Origin: Microbulbifer variabilis ATCC 700307
GTDB lineage: Bacteria; Pseudomonadota; Gammaproteobacteria; Pseudomonadales; Cellvibrionaceae
Assembly: GCF_000380565.1 (NCBI RefSeq)
Contig: NZ_AQYJ01000029.1
Coordinates: 310,001-374,000 of the forward strand
Length of the DNA stretch: 64,000 nt
Direction: 5' to 3'
Every line of letters begins with the position of its first letter. Positions within the stretch are counted from its first letter, which is position 1. Below are positions 18,566 through 28,099 of this stretch, in pieces. Made by a program: the position numbers and the translations under genes. The notes under the pieces were generated by a model. The model had not been told where the DNA came from. It did no database searches and saw only the letters and a list, made by a program, of their open reading frames with translations.

Positions 18566-21500
18566 ATGGCAATGGTCGAAGGCGATCAGGAGCTTGGCTT
18601 TGATACGGAGTATTCCCTTAAAGCCGCATTTACTCGTGAATCTGGCCGGGTCTTTCTGACTGGTATTGACGCACTGGTGCGCCTGCCCTTGATGCAGAAG
18701 CGCATGGATGAATTGGCCGGCCTCAACACCGCTGGCTTTATCTCCGGCTATCGCGGTTCTCCCCTCGGCGGCTACGATCAGGCCCTGTGGCGCCACAAGA
18801 AGCTGCTGGCAGGGCACGATATCCATTTTGAGCCTGGTATCAATGAAGATCTGGGGGCTACTAATATCTGGGGCACCCAGCTGGTCGATCATTACCGCAA
18901 ACAGGCAACACGCGATGGGGTCTTTTCGATCTGGTATGGCAAGGGCCACGGCGTAGATCGCACTGCAGACGTATTCCGTCAGGCAAATATTCAGGGTACG
19001 GCCAAACTCGGTGGTGTATTGGCCCTGTGTGGCGATGATCACACGGCTGAATCTTCCATGTTCTCTCACAATACCGACCAGATTTTTGAGTCGGTGATGA
19101 TGCCGCTAATCTTTCCGGCCTCAATCGATGAATATTTGACACTCGGGCTTGCCGGTATCGCCTTATCCCGCTTTTCCGGTTTGTGGGTGGGCTTCAAGAC
19201 AATTACTGAAACCGTAGAAGCTGGGGCCTCCCTGGTTGTGCCCGGTTTGCCTCATTTTGTAACTCCCGCAGACTTTCCTGTTCCAGCGCATGGCCTGAAT
19301 TATGACCCGCACCTCAACTGGCCGGCGGAGCGCTTGGAGTATGAACGTCGTATGTTGCAGGAGCGTCTGCCGGCGGCCCAGGCCTTTGCCTATGCAAATC
19401 GCCTGGACAAAACCACCCATAAAGCTGAACACAAACGCTTCGGAATTGTCACTGTCGGTAAGGCCCACGGTGATTTGCTGGAAGCTCTGCAACTGCTCAA
19501 TTTGAGCGAAGAAGATTTGAACAGAGCGGGCATTTCCATCTTTAAGGTCGCAATGTCCTGGCCTTTGGAGCCCAAGGGCATTGGTGAGTTTGCCGATGGC
19601 ATGGAGCGCCTTTTGGTCGTCGAAGAAAAGCGTCCATTGGTGGAAGACCAGCTTAAAAACCTGCTTTACGGCTGGGAGGATGGACGCCGGCCGAAAGTGA
19701 TCGGTAAGAAAGACCTGAATGGCGATGATCTGCTGCCCGCTATTTGGGGATTTGGGCCAGATCAGGTAGCCAAGGCGATTGCCCGTTGGCTGTCAGATAC
19801 TGATCTGGCAGAGACACTGATTCCTCTGGCTGAGAAGCTGGGTGGGAATGTACCAACTAAAGCCTGCGGTTTGCTTGCGCGGGAACCGATATTTTGTGCT
19901 GGCTGCCCGCATAATACTTCCACTAAGTTGCCAGAGGGCAGCCTGGGTAGTGCCGGTATCGGATGTCACATTATGGCGTTGGGTAAAGGCCTGCGCACCG
20001 ATACTTATTCCCATATGGGGGGTGAGGGTGCCCATTGGGTGGGCCTGCACCGTTTCTCCAGTGCCGAGCATATTTTCCAGAATATGGGTGATGGCACCTA
20101 CAATCACTCCGGCTTGCTTGCTATTCGTCAAGCTGTGGCCAGCAAAGTCAATATTACCTACAAAATCCTGCTCAACGATGCGGTAGCCATGACCGGCGGC
20201 CAGCCCGCTGATGGTGAGGTGAACGCGCCAAGCCTGGCTGCCCAGCTGTTGGCAGAGGGCGTCGGGGAAGTGGTTTTATTGAGCGAAAACCCGGACCACT
20301 GGCACGAGCATCGCAACTTGTTACCGGCCCGGATAGAAGTACTGGATCGCTCAGAGCTGGATGCAGTTCAACGTCGCCTTCGTGAGACTCCCGGTGTCAC
20401 TGCGATTATTTATGAGCAGGTGTGTGCAGCGGAAAAACGCCGTCGCCGCAAGAAAAAGCAGATGGTTGATCCTGCCCAAAGGCTGCTGATTAACCAGCGG
20501 GTGTGTGAGGGCTGTGGGGATTGCAGTGTGCAATCCAGCTGTATTGCAGTGGAGCCACTGGAGACACCTTTTGGGCGCAAGCGCCAGATTAACCAGTCCA
20601 GCTGTAACAAGGATATGCGCTGTGCCGATGGTTTCTGTCCGAGCTTTGTGACTGTAGAGGGCGGTGAATTGAAAAAGCCACCGGTACAGTCGCTGGCCGA
20701 ATCCCTGGATTCTGCCATCGCCGAATTACCGGCGGCCCCAGCTGCAGATTTACAGCAGCCACTTAGTATTCTGGTTGCAGGAATTGGTGGCAGTGGTGTA
20801 CTCACCGTGGCGGCCTTACTGGGAATGGCAGCGCACCTTGAAGATAAAGGCAGCACCACCCTGTATTTCACTGGATTGTCACAGAAAAACGGTGCGGTGG
20901 TAGCCCATGTAAAAGTGGGCGCTCGCCCTGAGTCAATTACCACTGCACGAATTCGCGATGGCGCAGCTGAATTATTACTCGGCTGCGATATGGTGACGGC
21001 CGCAGGCCAGCGCCCGAAATTTGCCACCGGAAAGATGCGAGCGCTAGTTAATACTGCAGAAGTGCCGGTAGCGGCTTTCGTCCGCAATAATGAGCTGGCA
21101 TTTCCGGCGGATGCGACCCAAGAGAGTATTGAGTCCCTGTGTGCTGAGTATTTTGCCTTCGATGCAAATAAATACGCTCAGGCCCTTTTTGGGGATACTG
21201 TTGCCAGTAATCTAATGATTATGGGGTTTGCCTGCCAGAAGGGCCTGCTGCCTATCGGTGAAGCAGCTCTGGAGCGGGCCATCCAGTTAAACGGCGTCGC
21301 GGTGGAAAATAACCTGCGGGCGTTCCGTGCAGGGCGCCTGCTGGCGACTGACCCAAGGGCAATTGAAAAACTGGCGGTTCCAGCGCAGCCAGTAAAAATG
21401 ATTGAGCCCCAAGAGAGTGTTCAGCAGCTGATCGCCCGTTTGGCAGGTGAATTGAGTGAGTACCAAAATGCAGCTTATGCCCATCAATTCACCCGCCGTA

Positions 21501-22072
21501 TTAAGCAGTTACATCAGGCGGAGCTGTCTCTGCAGGGCACATCCGGAGAGTTGACCCGGGCTGCGGCTAATAGTCTTTACAAGGCCATGGCCTATAAAGA
21601 TGAATACGAGGTGGCGCGCCTCTACAGTGGCGACGATTTCCAGCGGCAGCTGCGCGAGACTTTCACCGGTGATTACACCCTGAAGTTCCATATGGCGCCG
21701 CCATTATTGGCCAGGCCGGATGCCAGTGGCACAGTGCGAAAAATGCAGTTTGGTCCCTGGATGGGTAAGTTGATGCCATTATTGGCACGGGGCAAGGTAC
21801 TGCGCGGTACCTTTATGGATATATTTGGCTACTCTGGGGAACGTCGCGCAGAGCGCGACTGGGCACACCAGGTGGCCCTGGCCGTAGAGGGAGTAGCAGC
21901 TCAACTCAGAGCAGACAATATTGCCACTGCGCAGGAGCTGCTGGAGATCCCGCTCAAGGTGCGTGGTTATGGCCATGTGCGTGAGCAGAAGTTTGCCTTG
22001 GTAAAAGAGCGTTGGCAGGAGCTGTTTGGGCTGTTTGTGGATGGAGATCAGGTTTCGATGGTGGCATCCTGA
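18566..22072 (+). CDS. Indolepyruvate ferredoxin oxidoreductase, fused alpha-beta form
   Basis: A 1168-residue fusion catalysing CoA- and ferredoxin-dependent oxidative decarboxylation of aryl- or branched 2-oxoacids. The order is: pyrimidine-binding TPP region (GYRGSPLGGYDQ), linker, TPP-binding region with FCAGCPHNTSTKLP and GIGCHIMALG, an iron-sulfur segment (CEGCGDCSVQSSC and a later C-x-x-x-x-C-x-x-x-x-C set), then the gamma-type domain (GIGGSGVLTVAALLG) and a C-terminal extension. This is the proteobacterial long IorA/B fusion. ATG 18566 is taken as the start; GTG 18557 and ATG 18572 are alternatives. The divergent Lrp protein is the likely regulator. Confidence 0.92.
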   Translation: MAMVEGDQELGFDTEYSLKAAFTRESGRVFLTGIDALVRLPLMQKRMDELAGLNTAGFISGYRGSPLGGYDQALWRHKKLLAGHDIHFEPGINEDLGATNIWGTQLVDHYRKQATRDGVFSIWYGKGHGVDRTADVFRQANIQGTAKLGGVLALCGDDHTAESSMFSHNTDQIFESVMMPLIFPASIDEYLTLGLAGIALSRFSGLWVGFKTITETVEAGASLVVPGLPHFVTPADFPVPAHGLNYDPHLNWPAERLEYERRMLQERLPAAQAFAYANRLDKTTHKAEHKRFGIVTVGKAHGDLLEALQLLNLSEEDLNRAGISIFKVAMSWPLEPKGIGEFADGMERLLVVEEKRPLVEDQLKNLLYGWEDGRRPKVIGKKDLNGDDLLPAIWGFGPDQVAKAIARWLSDTDLAETLIPLAEKLGGNVPTKACGLLAREPIFCAGCPHNTSTKLPEGSLGSAGIGCHIMALGKGLRTDTYSHMGGEGAHWVGLHRFSSAEHIFQNMGDGTYNHSGLLAIRQAVASKVNITYKILLNDAVAMTGGQPADGEVNAPSLAAQLLAEGVGEVVLLSENPDHWHEHRNLLPARIEVLDRSELDAVQRRLRETPGVTAIIYEQVCAAEKRRRRKKKQMVDPAQRLLINQRVCEGCGDCSVQSSCIAVEPLETPFGRKRQINQSSCNKDMRCADGFCPSFVTVEGGELKKPPVQSLAESLDSAIAELPAAPAADLQQPLSILVAGIGGSGVLTVAALLGMAAHLEDKGSTTLYFTGLSQKNGAVVAHVKVGARPESITTARIRDGAAELLLGCDMVTAAGQRPKFATGKMRALVNTAEVPVAAFVRNNELAFPADATQESIESLCAEYFAFDANKYAQALFGDTVASNLMIMGFACQKGLLPIGEAALERAIQLNGVAVENNLRAFRAGRLLATDPRAIEKLAVPAQPVKMIEPQESVQQLIARLAGELSEYQNAAYAHQFTRRIKQLHQAELSLQGTSGELTRAAANSLYKAMAYKDEYEVARLYSGDDFQRQLRETFTGDYTLKFHMAPPLLARPDASGTVRKMQFGPWMGKLMPLLARGKVLRGTFMDIFGYSGERRAERDWAHQVALAVEGVAAQLRADNIATAQELLEIPLKVRGYGHVREQKFALVKERWQELFGLFVDGDQVSMVAS

Positions 22073-22097
22073 TAGCCCGGATCTTTCTCTGGCTATA

Positions 22098-22784
22098 TTA
22101 ACCTGGGCGGAAGGGGATCAATCGGTTGAGTAATAAACCGCTGATCCCCGTGATGGCTACCGGGGCAGCCACTGCAGAAAAGCACAGGCAGTCCTGGTCC
22201 TGGGTGGCAATTGGGCGGTGTATCTGGCCAGGTTCGCGATATACAAAATCTCCCGGCCCATAAATCCCATTGTGGTCAGAGAAGCTGCCGTTTAGAACCA
22301 CTGCAAACTCTGGCCCCCTGTGGTCGTGTTCTGGCAGCTTGGCTCCCCTGCGTAGACGGTGAAAGGCGACTTCATACTCTCTTTGCCCGGTCCTCACCCG
22401 ACACACTTCTAAATTGCGAGAAGCTTTTCTCCACTTGCTGCTGGGGTTTTTTTCCAGCAACTTGTTCAATACTTTTGGTAAATGTTCCATTGCCGGGACC
22501 TGCTTGATTGATAAGTCTGGTTGTCTAGCAGGTTTTTCCAGATCGGTAATCTTTTCCTGGGTCTGGTCGATACGTGCAATTAAGCATTCGAAAGCCTTGG
22601 ACTTCAGGGGTTGAGCGGGGCTTTGGTTTAGCAGGGAGCCACCCAGGCAATTGAGGCTGTGGTAGTGTGAGCGACAGTCCGCGCACATCTGGATGTGCGC
22701 GGCGACTACCAGGCTAGGTCCGCGTGCCAGGCTGCCGGCGGCGTATTCCAACAGTAAGTTATTATCGGGGTGGTGGCGAATCAT
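22098..22784 (-). CDS. ChrR-type zinc anti-sigma factor
   Basis: A 228-residue protein with an N-terminal zinc anti-sigma domain (H-x-x-x-C-x-x-C in AAHIQMCADC) and a C-terminal cupin (LPEHDHRGPEFAVVLNGSF, then PGDFVYREPGQIHRP), the two-domain layout of ChrR. ChrR holds its ECF partner until singlet oxygen or organic peroxides appear. ATG 22784, preceded by AGGTGATC, overlaps the end of the sigma gene by nine codon-bases, showing translational coupling. It lies immediately convergent with the indolepyruvate oxidoreductase gene. Confidence 0.9.
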   Translation of the reverse strand: MIRHHPDNNLLLEYAAGSLARGPSLVVAAHIQMCADCRSHYHSLNCLGGSLLNQSPAQPLKSKAFECLIARIDQTQEKITDLEKPARQPDLSIKQVPAMEHLPKVLNKLLEKNPSSKWRKASRNLEVCRVRTGQREYEVAFHRLRRGAKLPEHDHRGPEFAVVLNGSFSDHNGIYGPGDFVYREPGQIHRPIATQDQDCLCFSAVAAPVAITGISGLLLNRLIPFRPG

Positions 22785-22791
22785 ACGGCGA

Positions 22792-23409
22792 TCACCTGAC
22801 AAATCGAGCTTGTAATTTCTTCATTGCCAGGCGCACGCGGGATTTCACCGTGCCCAGCGGTAGGCGCAGCTCTTGTGATATTTCACTGTGGGATTTTCCC
22901 TCCATGTAGGCCTTTTCCAGGATATGGCTTTGTTCTGCCGGCAGTGCACTTAAACCGTCGGCAATATCCCGCTCATTGCGTTTATGTTGCAAGAAAAGCA
23001 GGGGCTGATTTTCCAGAGCCTCATCCCAGATGTCAGCGACATCTATATCGCCTTCCCGGTGCCGATGGCGCTGGTTGCGGCGCAGCATATCGATACGGCA
23101 ATTGCGCATAATCGTATAGATCCAGGTGCTGGCAGAGGCCTTACTCTGGTCAAAGCTGGGTGCCTTGTGCCATACCTTGAGCATTACCTCTTGCACCAAT
23201 TCATCAGCTGCTTCGGTATTGAGTGCCTGGGTGCTACGGCTGTGGTGGAAGCCCTTAATCAGTGGAGCGAAGTGCCGAAAAACACGTTCAAATGCCTGCC
23301 TGTCACGCTGGGTACCGACCCGCGTGAGTAATGTACTCCAGTCATCTGCACAGTCCTGGGTGGCTCTCACTGCAATTCCATTGCTATTGAGTTTTTGTAT
23401 CTGCGCCAT
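22792..23409 (-). CDS. ECF11-type RNA polymerase sigma factor (RpoE/ChrR system)
   Basis: An ECF sigma factor of about 205 residues. Region 2 reads AADELVQEVMLKVWHKAPSFD with STWIYTIMRNCRIDMLRR; region 4 reads YMEGKSHSEISQELRLPLGTVKSRVRLAMKKL. Pairing with a ChrR-type cupin anti-sigma factor identifies the ECF11 group, which in Rhodobacter answers singlet oxygen. The start is uncertain: ATG 23409 has a weak AAAGAG site, GTG 23451 would add 14 residues. The divergent lipid-modification operon is its likely main target. Confidence 0.9.
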   Translation of the reverse strand: MAQIQKLNSNGIAVRATQDCADDWSTLLTRVGTQRDRQAFERVFRHFAPLIKGFHHSRSTQALNTEAADELVQEVMLKVWHKAPSFDQSKASASTWIYTIMRNCRIDMLRRNQRHRHREGDIDVADIWDEALENQPLLFLQHKRNERDIADGLSALPAEQSHILEKAYMEGKSHSEISQELRLPLGTVKSRVRLAMKKLQARFVR

Positions 23410-23500
23410 CTTAGCGCTCTTTGCTGTATTGTCGATACTTACTACGCTCACTGGAAAGGTATGGATGTGGTTTTTTGAAATTTATTTTGTATCTTGCTTG

Positions 23501-23530
23501 TGATCCATCCTCAGTGGTTGGGCGTAGATT
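23501..23530 (+). promoter_or_regulatory. Candidate ECF11 (RpoE/ChrR) promoter
   Basis: TGATCC at 23501-23506, then 18 bases, then TAGATT at 23525-23530. The -35 is identical to the known Rhodobacter RpoE -35 and the -10 is near to TAAGAT. It points at the lipid operon, whose first ATG is 37 bases downstream. No matching site points toward the sigma gene. Confidence 0.6.
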
Positions 23531-23566
23531 TAAGGGACAGAAGTGCGGGATATTGTGGAAGAGGCT

Positions 23567-23998
23567 ATGAGCAGTCAAACGCTGGTAAAAGAACTTCAGA
23601 CTTACTACCAAGATTTTTTGATGCGAGATCCAGCGGATTTATCTGCGATATATAGCGATGACGTTGTTTTTCGCGACCCACTATACCGAATTGAGGGGCT
23701 ATCAGCGTTAAAAGCGCACTTTGGTGAAATGAGCCGGGGACTTACCCAGTGTCGCTTCCGCTTTGAAGAGGCATCCATTACCCATGAAAGTGCCTGCTTA
23801 CCCTGGTATATGAACTACTCCCACCAATCCTTGAAAGGGGGGCGGCCGTTGCGATTGCGGGGCTGCAGCTTGGTGCGATTTTCGGATAAGGTATTTTATC
23901 ACGAGGATTTTTACGACATGGGTGCAATGGTCTATGAGCAGGTGCCTCTGCTGGGTTCCCTGATTCGAAAAATCAAGTCGCGGCTGGGCCAGGGCTGA
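23567..23998 (+). CDS. NTF2/SnoaL-like protein, first gene of the ChrR-linked operon
   Basis: A 143-residue SnoaL-like fold protein (YYQDFLMRDPADLSAIYSDDVVFRDPL… and a terminal YHEDFYDMGAMVYEQVPLLG). Proteins of this kind often open ECF11-ChrR-linked operons. ATG 23567 follows a good GGAAGAGG ribosome site; a GTG at 23543 is too close to the candidate promoter. Its enzymatic role is not known. The SDR gene begins three bases after its stop. Confidence 0.75.
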   Translation: MSSQTLVKELQTYYQDFLMRDPADLSAIYSDDVVFRDPLYRIEGLSALKAHFGEMSRGLTQCRFRFEEASITHESACLPWYMNYSHQSLKGGRPLRLRGCSLVRFSDKVFYHEDFYDMGAMVYEQVPLLGSLIRKIKSRLGQG

Positions 23999-24001
23999 CT
24001 G

Positions 24002-24778
24002 GTGGGTGAAATTCGTGATAAGACTGTATGGGTAACCGGCGCCAGCTCTGGTATTGGCCGTGCGCTGGCCCTGCGCCTTGCTCGGCACAATAACTTTGTA
24101 ATTGCCTCCGCTCGCCGGCGTGAGACATTGGTAGAGCTGCAAAAATGCGCGCCCAGCCGCATCCAGATACTCGACTGTGATGTTGCTGATGATAATGCCA
24201 TGGCGGCAGTTCCCGCCCGCCTTAATGAGTTTATTGACCACTTGGATATGGTGATTGCCTGTGCGGGTACCTGCGAATATGACAATGATTTACAGCTTGA
24301 AAGTGCTATGTATCGACGGGTGTTTGATGCCAATTTCTTCGGTGTCATAAATACCTTGCGCATCGCTCTGCCACTGCTGAGTGTAAGCCCTGCCCCGATA
24401 TTTGCCGCCCTCGGCAGTCTTTCATCGGTTGTCCCTTTTCCGCGTGCGGAGGCCTATGGTAGTTCAAAGGCTGCGCTCGATTATTTTCTGGCATCGGTGC
24501 GTGCCGATTCCTGCCATACAAACCTCAAAGTTGTATGTATTCGTCCTGGGTTTGTAGACACTCCACTGACGGCGCGTAACGATTTCGATATGCCTTTTCT
24601 AATCAGCCCGGAGCGGGCTGCAATATATATAGAGAGCGGCCTTTCAAAAGGAAAATCAGTAATCGATTTCCCCCGACGTTTGAGTTGGCCTTTACGATTT
24701 TTTGGCTTTTTTCGTTTTATTTGGTTTCGTTTTTGCACACCCAGGATAAGTAGGATTCGCACTTTAAGGAAGAATTGA
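24002..24778 (+). CDS. Short-chain dehydrogenase/reductase
   Basis: A 258-residue SDR. The nucleotide motif is TGASSGIGRA, NAG is represented by CAGT, and the catalytic set is seen as a serine in LGSLSSVVPF and Y-x-x-x-K in EAYGSSKAAL. The C-terminus is basic and aromatic (RFFGFFRFIWFRF), which suggests membrane association. The start is GTG. It lies in the ECF11-type lipid operon, where SDRs of this kind are common, so it may act on an acyl or membrane lipid substrate (inference). Confidence 0.85.
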   Translation: MGEIRDKTVWVTGASSGIGRALALRLARHNNFVIASARRRETLVELQKCAPSRIQILDCDVADDNAMAAVPARLNEFIDHLDMVIACAGTCEYDNDLQLESAMYRRVFDANFFGVINTLRIALPLLSVSPAPIFAALGSLSSVVPFPRAEAYGSSKAALDYFLASVRADSCHTNLKVVCIRPGFVDTPLTARNDFDMPFLISPERAAIYIESGLSKGKSVIDFPRRLSWPLRFFGFFRFIWFRFCTPRISRIRTLRKN

Positions 24779-26028
24779 TGCGTATTGCCATTATTGGCAG
24801 CGGTATCGCCGGACTCACATCAGCTTACTTACTAAGCCGCAGATATGACATAACCTTCTTTGAGGAACAGGAACGCCTGGGCGGGCATACCGCTACTATC
24901 GACATACAGGAGGGTGAGCGCCAACTGGCAATTGATACAGGCTTTATTGTATTCAATGACTGGACTTACCCGAACTTTATTCGCTTGTTGGATGAACTCG
25001 GAGTTGAATCCCAACCAACTTCAATGGGATTCAGTGTGCGCTGTGATCGGGAGGGCTTTGAGTACGCTGGTAATAACCTGAATACGCTGTTTTCCCAGCG
25101 CTCCAACATACTCAGTGCCGGCCACTGGCGAATGCTTTGGGATATTGTGCGATTTAACCGCGGCGCGTTACGTGATTGGCGAGAAGGGCGCTTGCACGAT
25201 GGCCTGACCCTGGGCGAATACCTTCCTGCAAATGGTTATTCATCAGAGTTTGCCAATCGTTACCTGGTTCCTATGGGCTCTGCAATCTGGTCGGCTAGCG
25301 TGTCGCAGATGCTGGAATTTTCAGTCAGCTTTTTTGTACGCTTCTTTTTTAACCATGGCTTGCTCAATATAGTGCGCAGGCCTCAATGGCGGGTGATCAA
25401 GGGTGGGTCACGCTCCTATATAGATCCCCTGGCAGCACCTTATATCGACAGAATACGGCTCTCCACTAAGGTTTGTTCTGTGCGGCGTACAGAGCAAGGT
25501 GTGAAGTTATTAACTTCTGCCGGTGAACAACATTCTTTTGATGGGGTGATATTTGCCTGTCATTCTGACCAGGCTTTGCGATGCCTGGATGATGCTTCGG
25601 TTCGTGAGCAACAAGTCCTCTCAGCAATTCCCTATGCCTGTAACAAGGTAGTTTTGCATACAGATACCGCTCTGCTGCCGAAGCACAAGCTCAGCTGGTC
25701 TAGCTGGAATTACCGCTTACGCGCGGAGCAGGATCAGCTGCCAGTTCTCACCTACAACATGAATATCCTGCAAGGACTACAAACAGAAAAAACCTACTGC
25801 GTTACGCTGAATGCGGAAGAGCGAATTCAACAGGAGAAAATCCTGGCACGCTTCGAGTATGCCCATCCGCAATTCTCTGTTGCTGGCTCGCGGGCACAGC
25901 AGCAGTGGGCCAGTATCAATGGCGTAAACCGTACTTGGTTTTGCGGCGCCTATTGGGCCAATGGTTTTCATGAAGATGGTGTAAATAGTGCTTTGCGAGT
26001 GGCCGAAAGCCTGGGGGTTTGCTGGTGA
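24778..26028 (+). CDS. FAD/NAD(P)-dependent amine-oxidase-like protein of the ChrR operon
   Basis: A 416-residue flavoprotein: Rossmann motif IIGSGIAGLTSAYLLS, then FFEEQERLGGHTATI, and a C-terminal FAD motif ending WANGFHEDGVNSALRVAESLG. It belongs to the amine-oxidase/desaturase-like group typically encoded with DUF1365 and a Cfa-like methyltransferase. In Rhodobacter such genes sit in the RpoE regulon and contribute to furan fatty acid formation. The ATG overlaps the stop of the SDR gene (TGATG). Confidence 0.85.
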   Translation: MRIAIIGSGIAGLTSAYLLSRRYDITFFEEQERLGGHTATIDIQEGERQLAIDTGFIVFNDWTYPNFIRLLDELGVESQPTSMGFSVRCDREGFEYAGNNLNTLFSQRSNILSAGHWRMLWDIVRFNRGALRDWREGRLHDGLTLGEYLPANGYSSEFANRYLVPMGSAIWSASVSQMLEFSVSFFVRFFFNHGLLNIVRRPQWRVIKGGSRSYIDPLAAPYIDRIRLSTKVCSVRRTEQGVKLLTSAGEQHSFDGVIFACHSDQALRCLDDASVREQQVLSAIPYACNKVVLHTDTALLPKHKLSWSSWNYRLRAEQDQLPVLTYNMNILQGLQTEKTYCVTLNAEERIQQEKILARFEYAHPQFSVAGSRAQQQWASINGVNRTWFCGAYWANGFHEDGVNSALRVAESLGVCW

Positions 26029-26041
26029 AGGGGAAATTGTA

Positions 26042-26833
26042 GTGGAGAGTGCCATCTATACGGGCTGGGTACAGCATCGCCGTTTTTCACCTAGGCAGAA
26101 TCAGTTTCGTTATAAAGTGTTTATGGTGTATCTGGACCTGGCGGAATTGGATAGCTTTTGTTCTCTTTCGCGGTGGTGGTCAACGCGGGGTTGGGCACCG
26201 GCGCGTTTTTGCAGGAAGGACTTCTTTGGTGATCCGGTTTTAAGTCTGGATGAGGCCGTGCGTCGTAGAGTGGAAGATGTTTGTGGAGAGCGTCCGCAGG
26301 GCCCTGTGCGTGTATTGGCTAATTGGCGTTATTTTGGCTACAACATGAATCCAATCACCATCTATTACTGTTTTGACGGAGAGGGCAATAAGGTACGCTG
26401 GCTTTTACTGGATGTGCACAATACGCCCTGGAATGAACGCCATAGTTATGTGTTGGATTGCCGCTCTGGTGCCCGGGTACAGAAAGTGGCATTTGCCAAA
26501 GCTTTCCACGTTTCCCCTTTTATGCCGATTACCCAGGGATACCGGTGGCGCAGTATCACTCCAGGAGATCGACTGACGGCTTATCTGCAGAATTTTGACA
26601 CGAGTACCGGGGGAGAGAGTGAGCGCCCTCTATTTGATGCTGTACTGAGCTTGCGTCGCCGTGAAGTGAGTAGCGCGGTGCTCAATAGTATCCTGATCCA
26701 GTACCCATTCATGACCGCAAAGGTAATAGCCACAATTTATTGGCAGGCGCTGAAATTATGGATTAAGCGCACCCCCGTTTTTTCCCATCCGGGTAGTAAG
26801 CGTGGGACTCAGGGAGGAGAAGAGCAACTATGA
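26042..26833 (+). CDS. DUF1365 family protein
   Basis: A 263-residue DUF1365 protein. Typical family segments are present: SAIYTGWVQHRRFSP near the start, RVLANWRYFGYNMNPITIYYCF in the middle and FHVSPFMPITQGYRW toward the end. I take the GTG at 26042, behind an AGGGGAAA ribosome site, as the start; an upstream start would place the gene well inside the amine-oxidase gene. The family travels with flavin amine oxidases and Cfa-like enzymes; the biochemical role is not firmly known. Confidence 0.85.
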   Translation: MESAIYTGWVQHRRFSPRQNQFRYKVFMVYLDLAELDSFCSLSRWWSTRGWAPARFCRKDFFGDPVLSLDEAVRRRVEDVCGERPQGPVRVLANWRYFGYNMNPITIYYCFDGEGNKVRWLLLDVHNTPWNERHSYVLDCRSGARVQKVAFAKAFHVSPFMPITQGYRWRSITPGDRLTAYLQNFDTSTGGESERPLFDAVLSLRRREVSSAVLNSILIQYPFMTAKVIATIYWQALKLWIKRTPVFSHPGSKRGTQGGEEQL

Positions 26834-28098
26834 AAGTCATACAACAGGTCCAAAGGGAAGAGAGTACTTCTTTAGCGGGGCTATCAGAGTCATGGATGGT
26901 TCGCCTGGCCCGCAGGCTAGTGTTGAGTAAGATGCGGGTAATTGATAGGGGGCATTTGCTTATCGAGGAGGGAGTTAATAAATATCGATTTGGCCAACCT
27001 ATAGATCAAGCCTGTGTTCGTGCACATATAAAGGTACTGGATGGCAGTGCATACGTTCAGGTGTTACTCAATGGCACTATTGGTTCTGGTGAAGCCTACA
27101 TGCAAGGGGACTGGACTTCACCGTGTCTTCTGAGTGTAATTCGTTTGATGGTCGATAACATGGATCTGATTGAGGATATGGACGGGCGTTGGAGTCAGTT
27201 ACCACGAATGTTCCTGCGAGGTCTGCATCGATTAAACTCGAATAATCCTAACGGTTCGCGTAGGAATATTGCTGCACACTATGATCTGGGTAACGAATTT
27301 TTTCAGCTTTTCCTCGATAAGACCATGCTCTATTCATCGGCAATATTCCCCTCAGAGAAAACGCCGCTATTTGATGCCTCAGTACACAAAATGGGGCATA
27401 TTTGCCAAAAATTACAGCTAGAGGCCAATGACCATCTACTTGAGATAGGAACCGGCTGGGGCGCAATGGCCATCTTTGCCGCAAAACACTATGGGTGCCG
27501 GGTAACTACTGCCACTATTTCTGAAGAGCAGTATGACTATGCCCGAAAGTGGGTACAAAAAGAGGGGCTGCAAGATAAAGTTTCTGTGCTCTTACAAGAC
27601 TACCGTGATTTGCAGGGAAGTTTCGATAAATTGGTTTCTATTGAAATGGTGGAAGCGGTAGGGCATGAATACCATCGTAAGTTTTTTTCTACTTGCAGCC
27701 ATTTGCTTAAAGATAATGGTTTGATGGTGATGCAGGCCATTACCATTCAGGATCAACGTTATCAGCAATATCGTAAAGAAGTGGATTTTATCCAGCGCTA
27801 TATCTTCCCTGGTGGCTGCTTGCCATCAAACCAGGTGGTTGCTCACCATGTGGCGACAGCCACGGATATGCAGATGGTCGATCTGGAAGATATTACCATC
27901 CACTATGCACATACTATCCGCCACTGGCGCGAGGCTTTTTTGAAGCAGGTGGATGCAATGCAAGCTCTTGGTTTTGATGAACGCTTTATTCGTATGTGGG
28001 AATTTTACCTATGCTATTGCGAGGGTGGATTTATGCAGAGAGTGATCAGTGCCGCACAGTTTATTTTTGCCAAGCCGCGGTTTCTCGGTAGCTTTTAA
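26830..28098 (+). CDS. Cyclopropane-fatty-acyl-phospholipid synthase-like methyltransferase
   Basis: A 422-residue SAM-dependent Cfa-family enzyme. The SAM motif is LLEIGTGWGAMAIFAA; other family marks are NIAAHYDLGNEFFQLFLD, TMLYSSAIF, SIEMVEAVGHEY and FIQRYIFPGGCLPS. It adds a one-carbon unit to an unsaturated acyl chain of a phospholipid. In the ChrR context it may be the methylating step toward methylated or furan fatty acids rather than a classic cyclopropane synthase (inference). The ATG overlaps the DUF1365 stop. Confidence 0.9.
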   Translation: MKVIQQVQREESTSLAGLSESWMVRLARRLVLSKMRVIDRGHLLIEEGVNKYRFGQPIDQACVRAHIKVLDGSAYVQVLLNGTIGSGEAYMQGDWTSPCLLSVIRLMVDNMDLIEDMDGRWSQLPRMFLRGLHRLNSNNPNGSRRNIAAHYDLGNEFFQLFLDKTMLYSSAIFPSEKTPLFDASVHKMGHICQKLQLEANDHLLEIGTGWGAMAIFAAKHYGCRVTTATISEEQYDYARKWVQKEGLQDKVSVLLQDYRDLQGSFDKLVSIEMVEAVGHEYHRKFFSTCSHLLKDNGLMVMQAITIQDQRYQQYRKEVDFIQRYIFPGGCLPSNQVVAHHVATATDMQMVDLEDITIHYAHTIRHWREAFLKQVDAMQALGFDERFIRMWEFYLCYCEGGFMQRVISAAQFIFAKPRFLGSF

Positions 28099-28099
28099 A

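Noticed and set aside
18479-21087. Minus-strand frames of up to 225 codons inside the indolepyruvate oxidoreductase gene
   Set aside because: Antisense to a well-supported enzyme with all motifs; no independent protein features.
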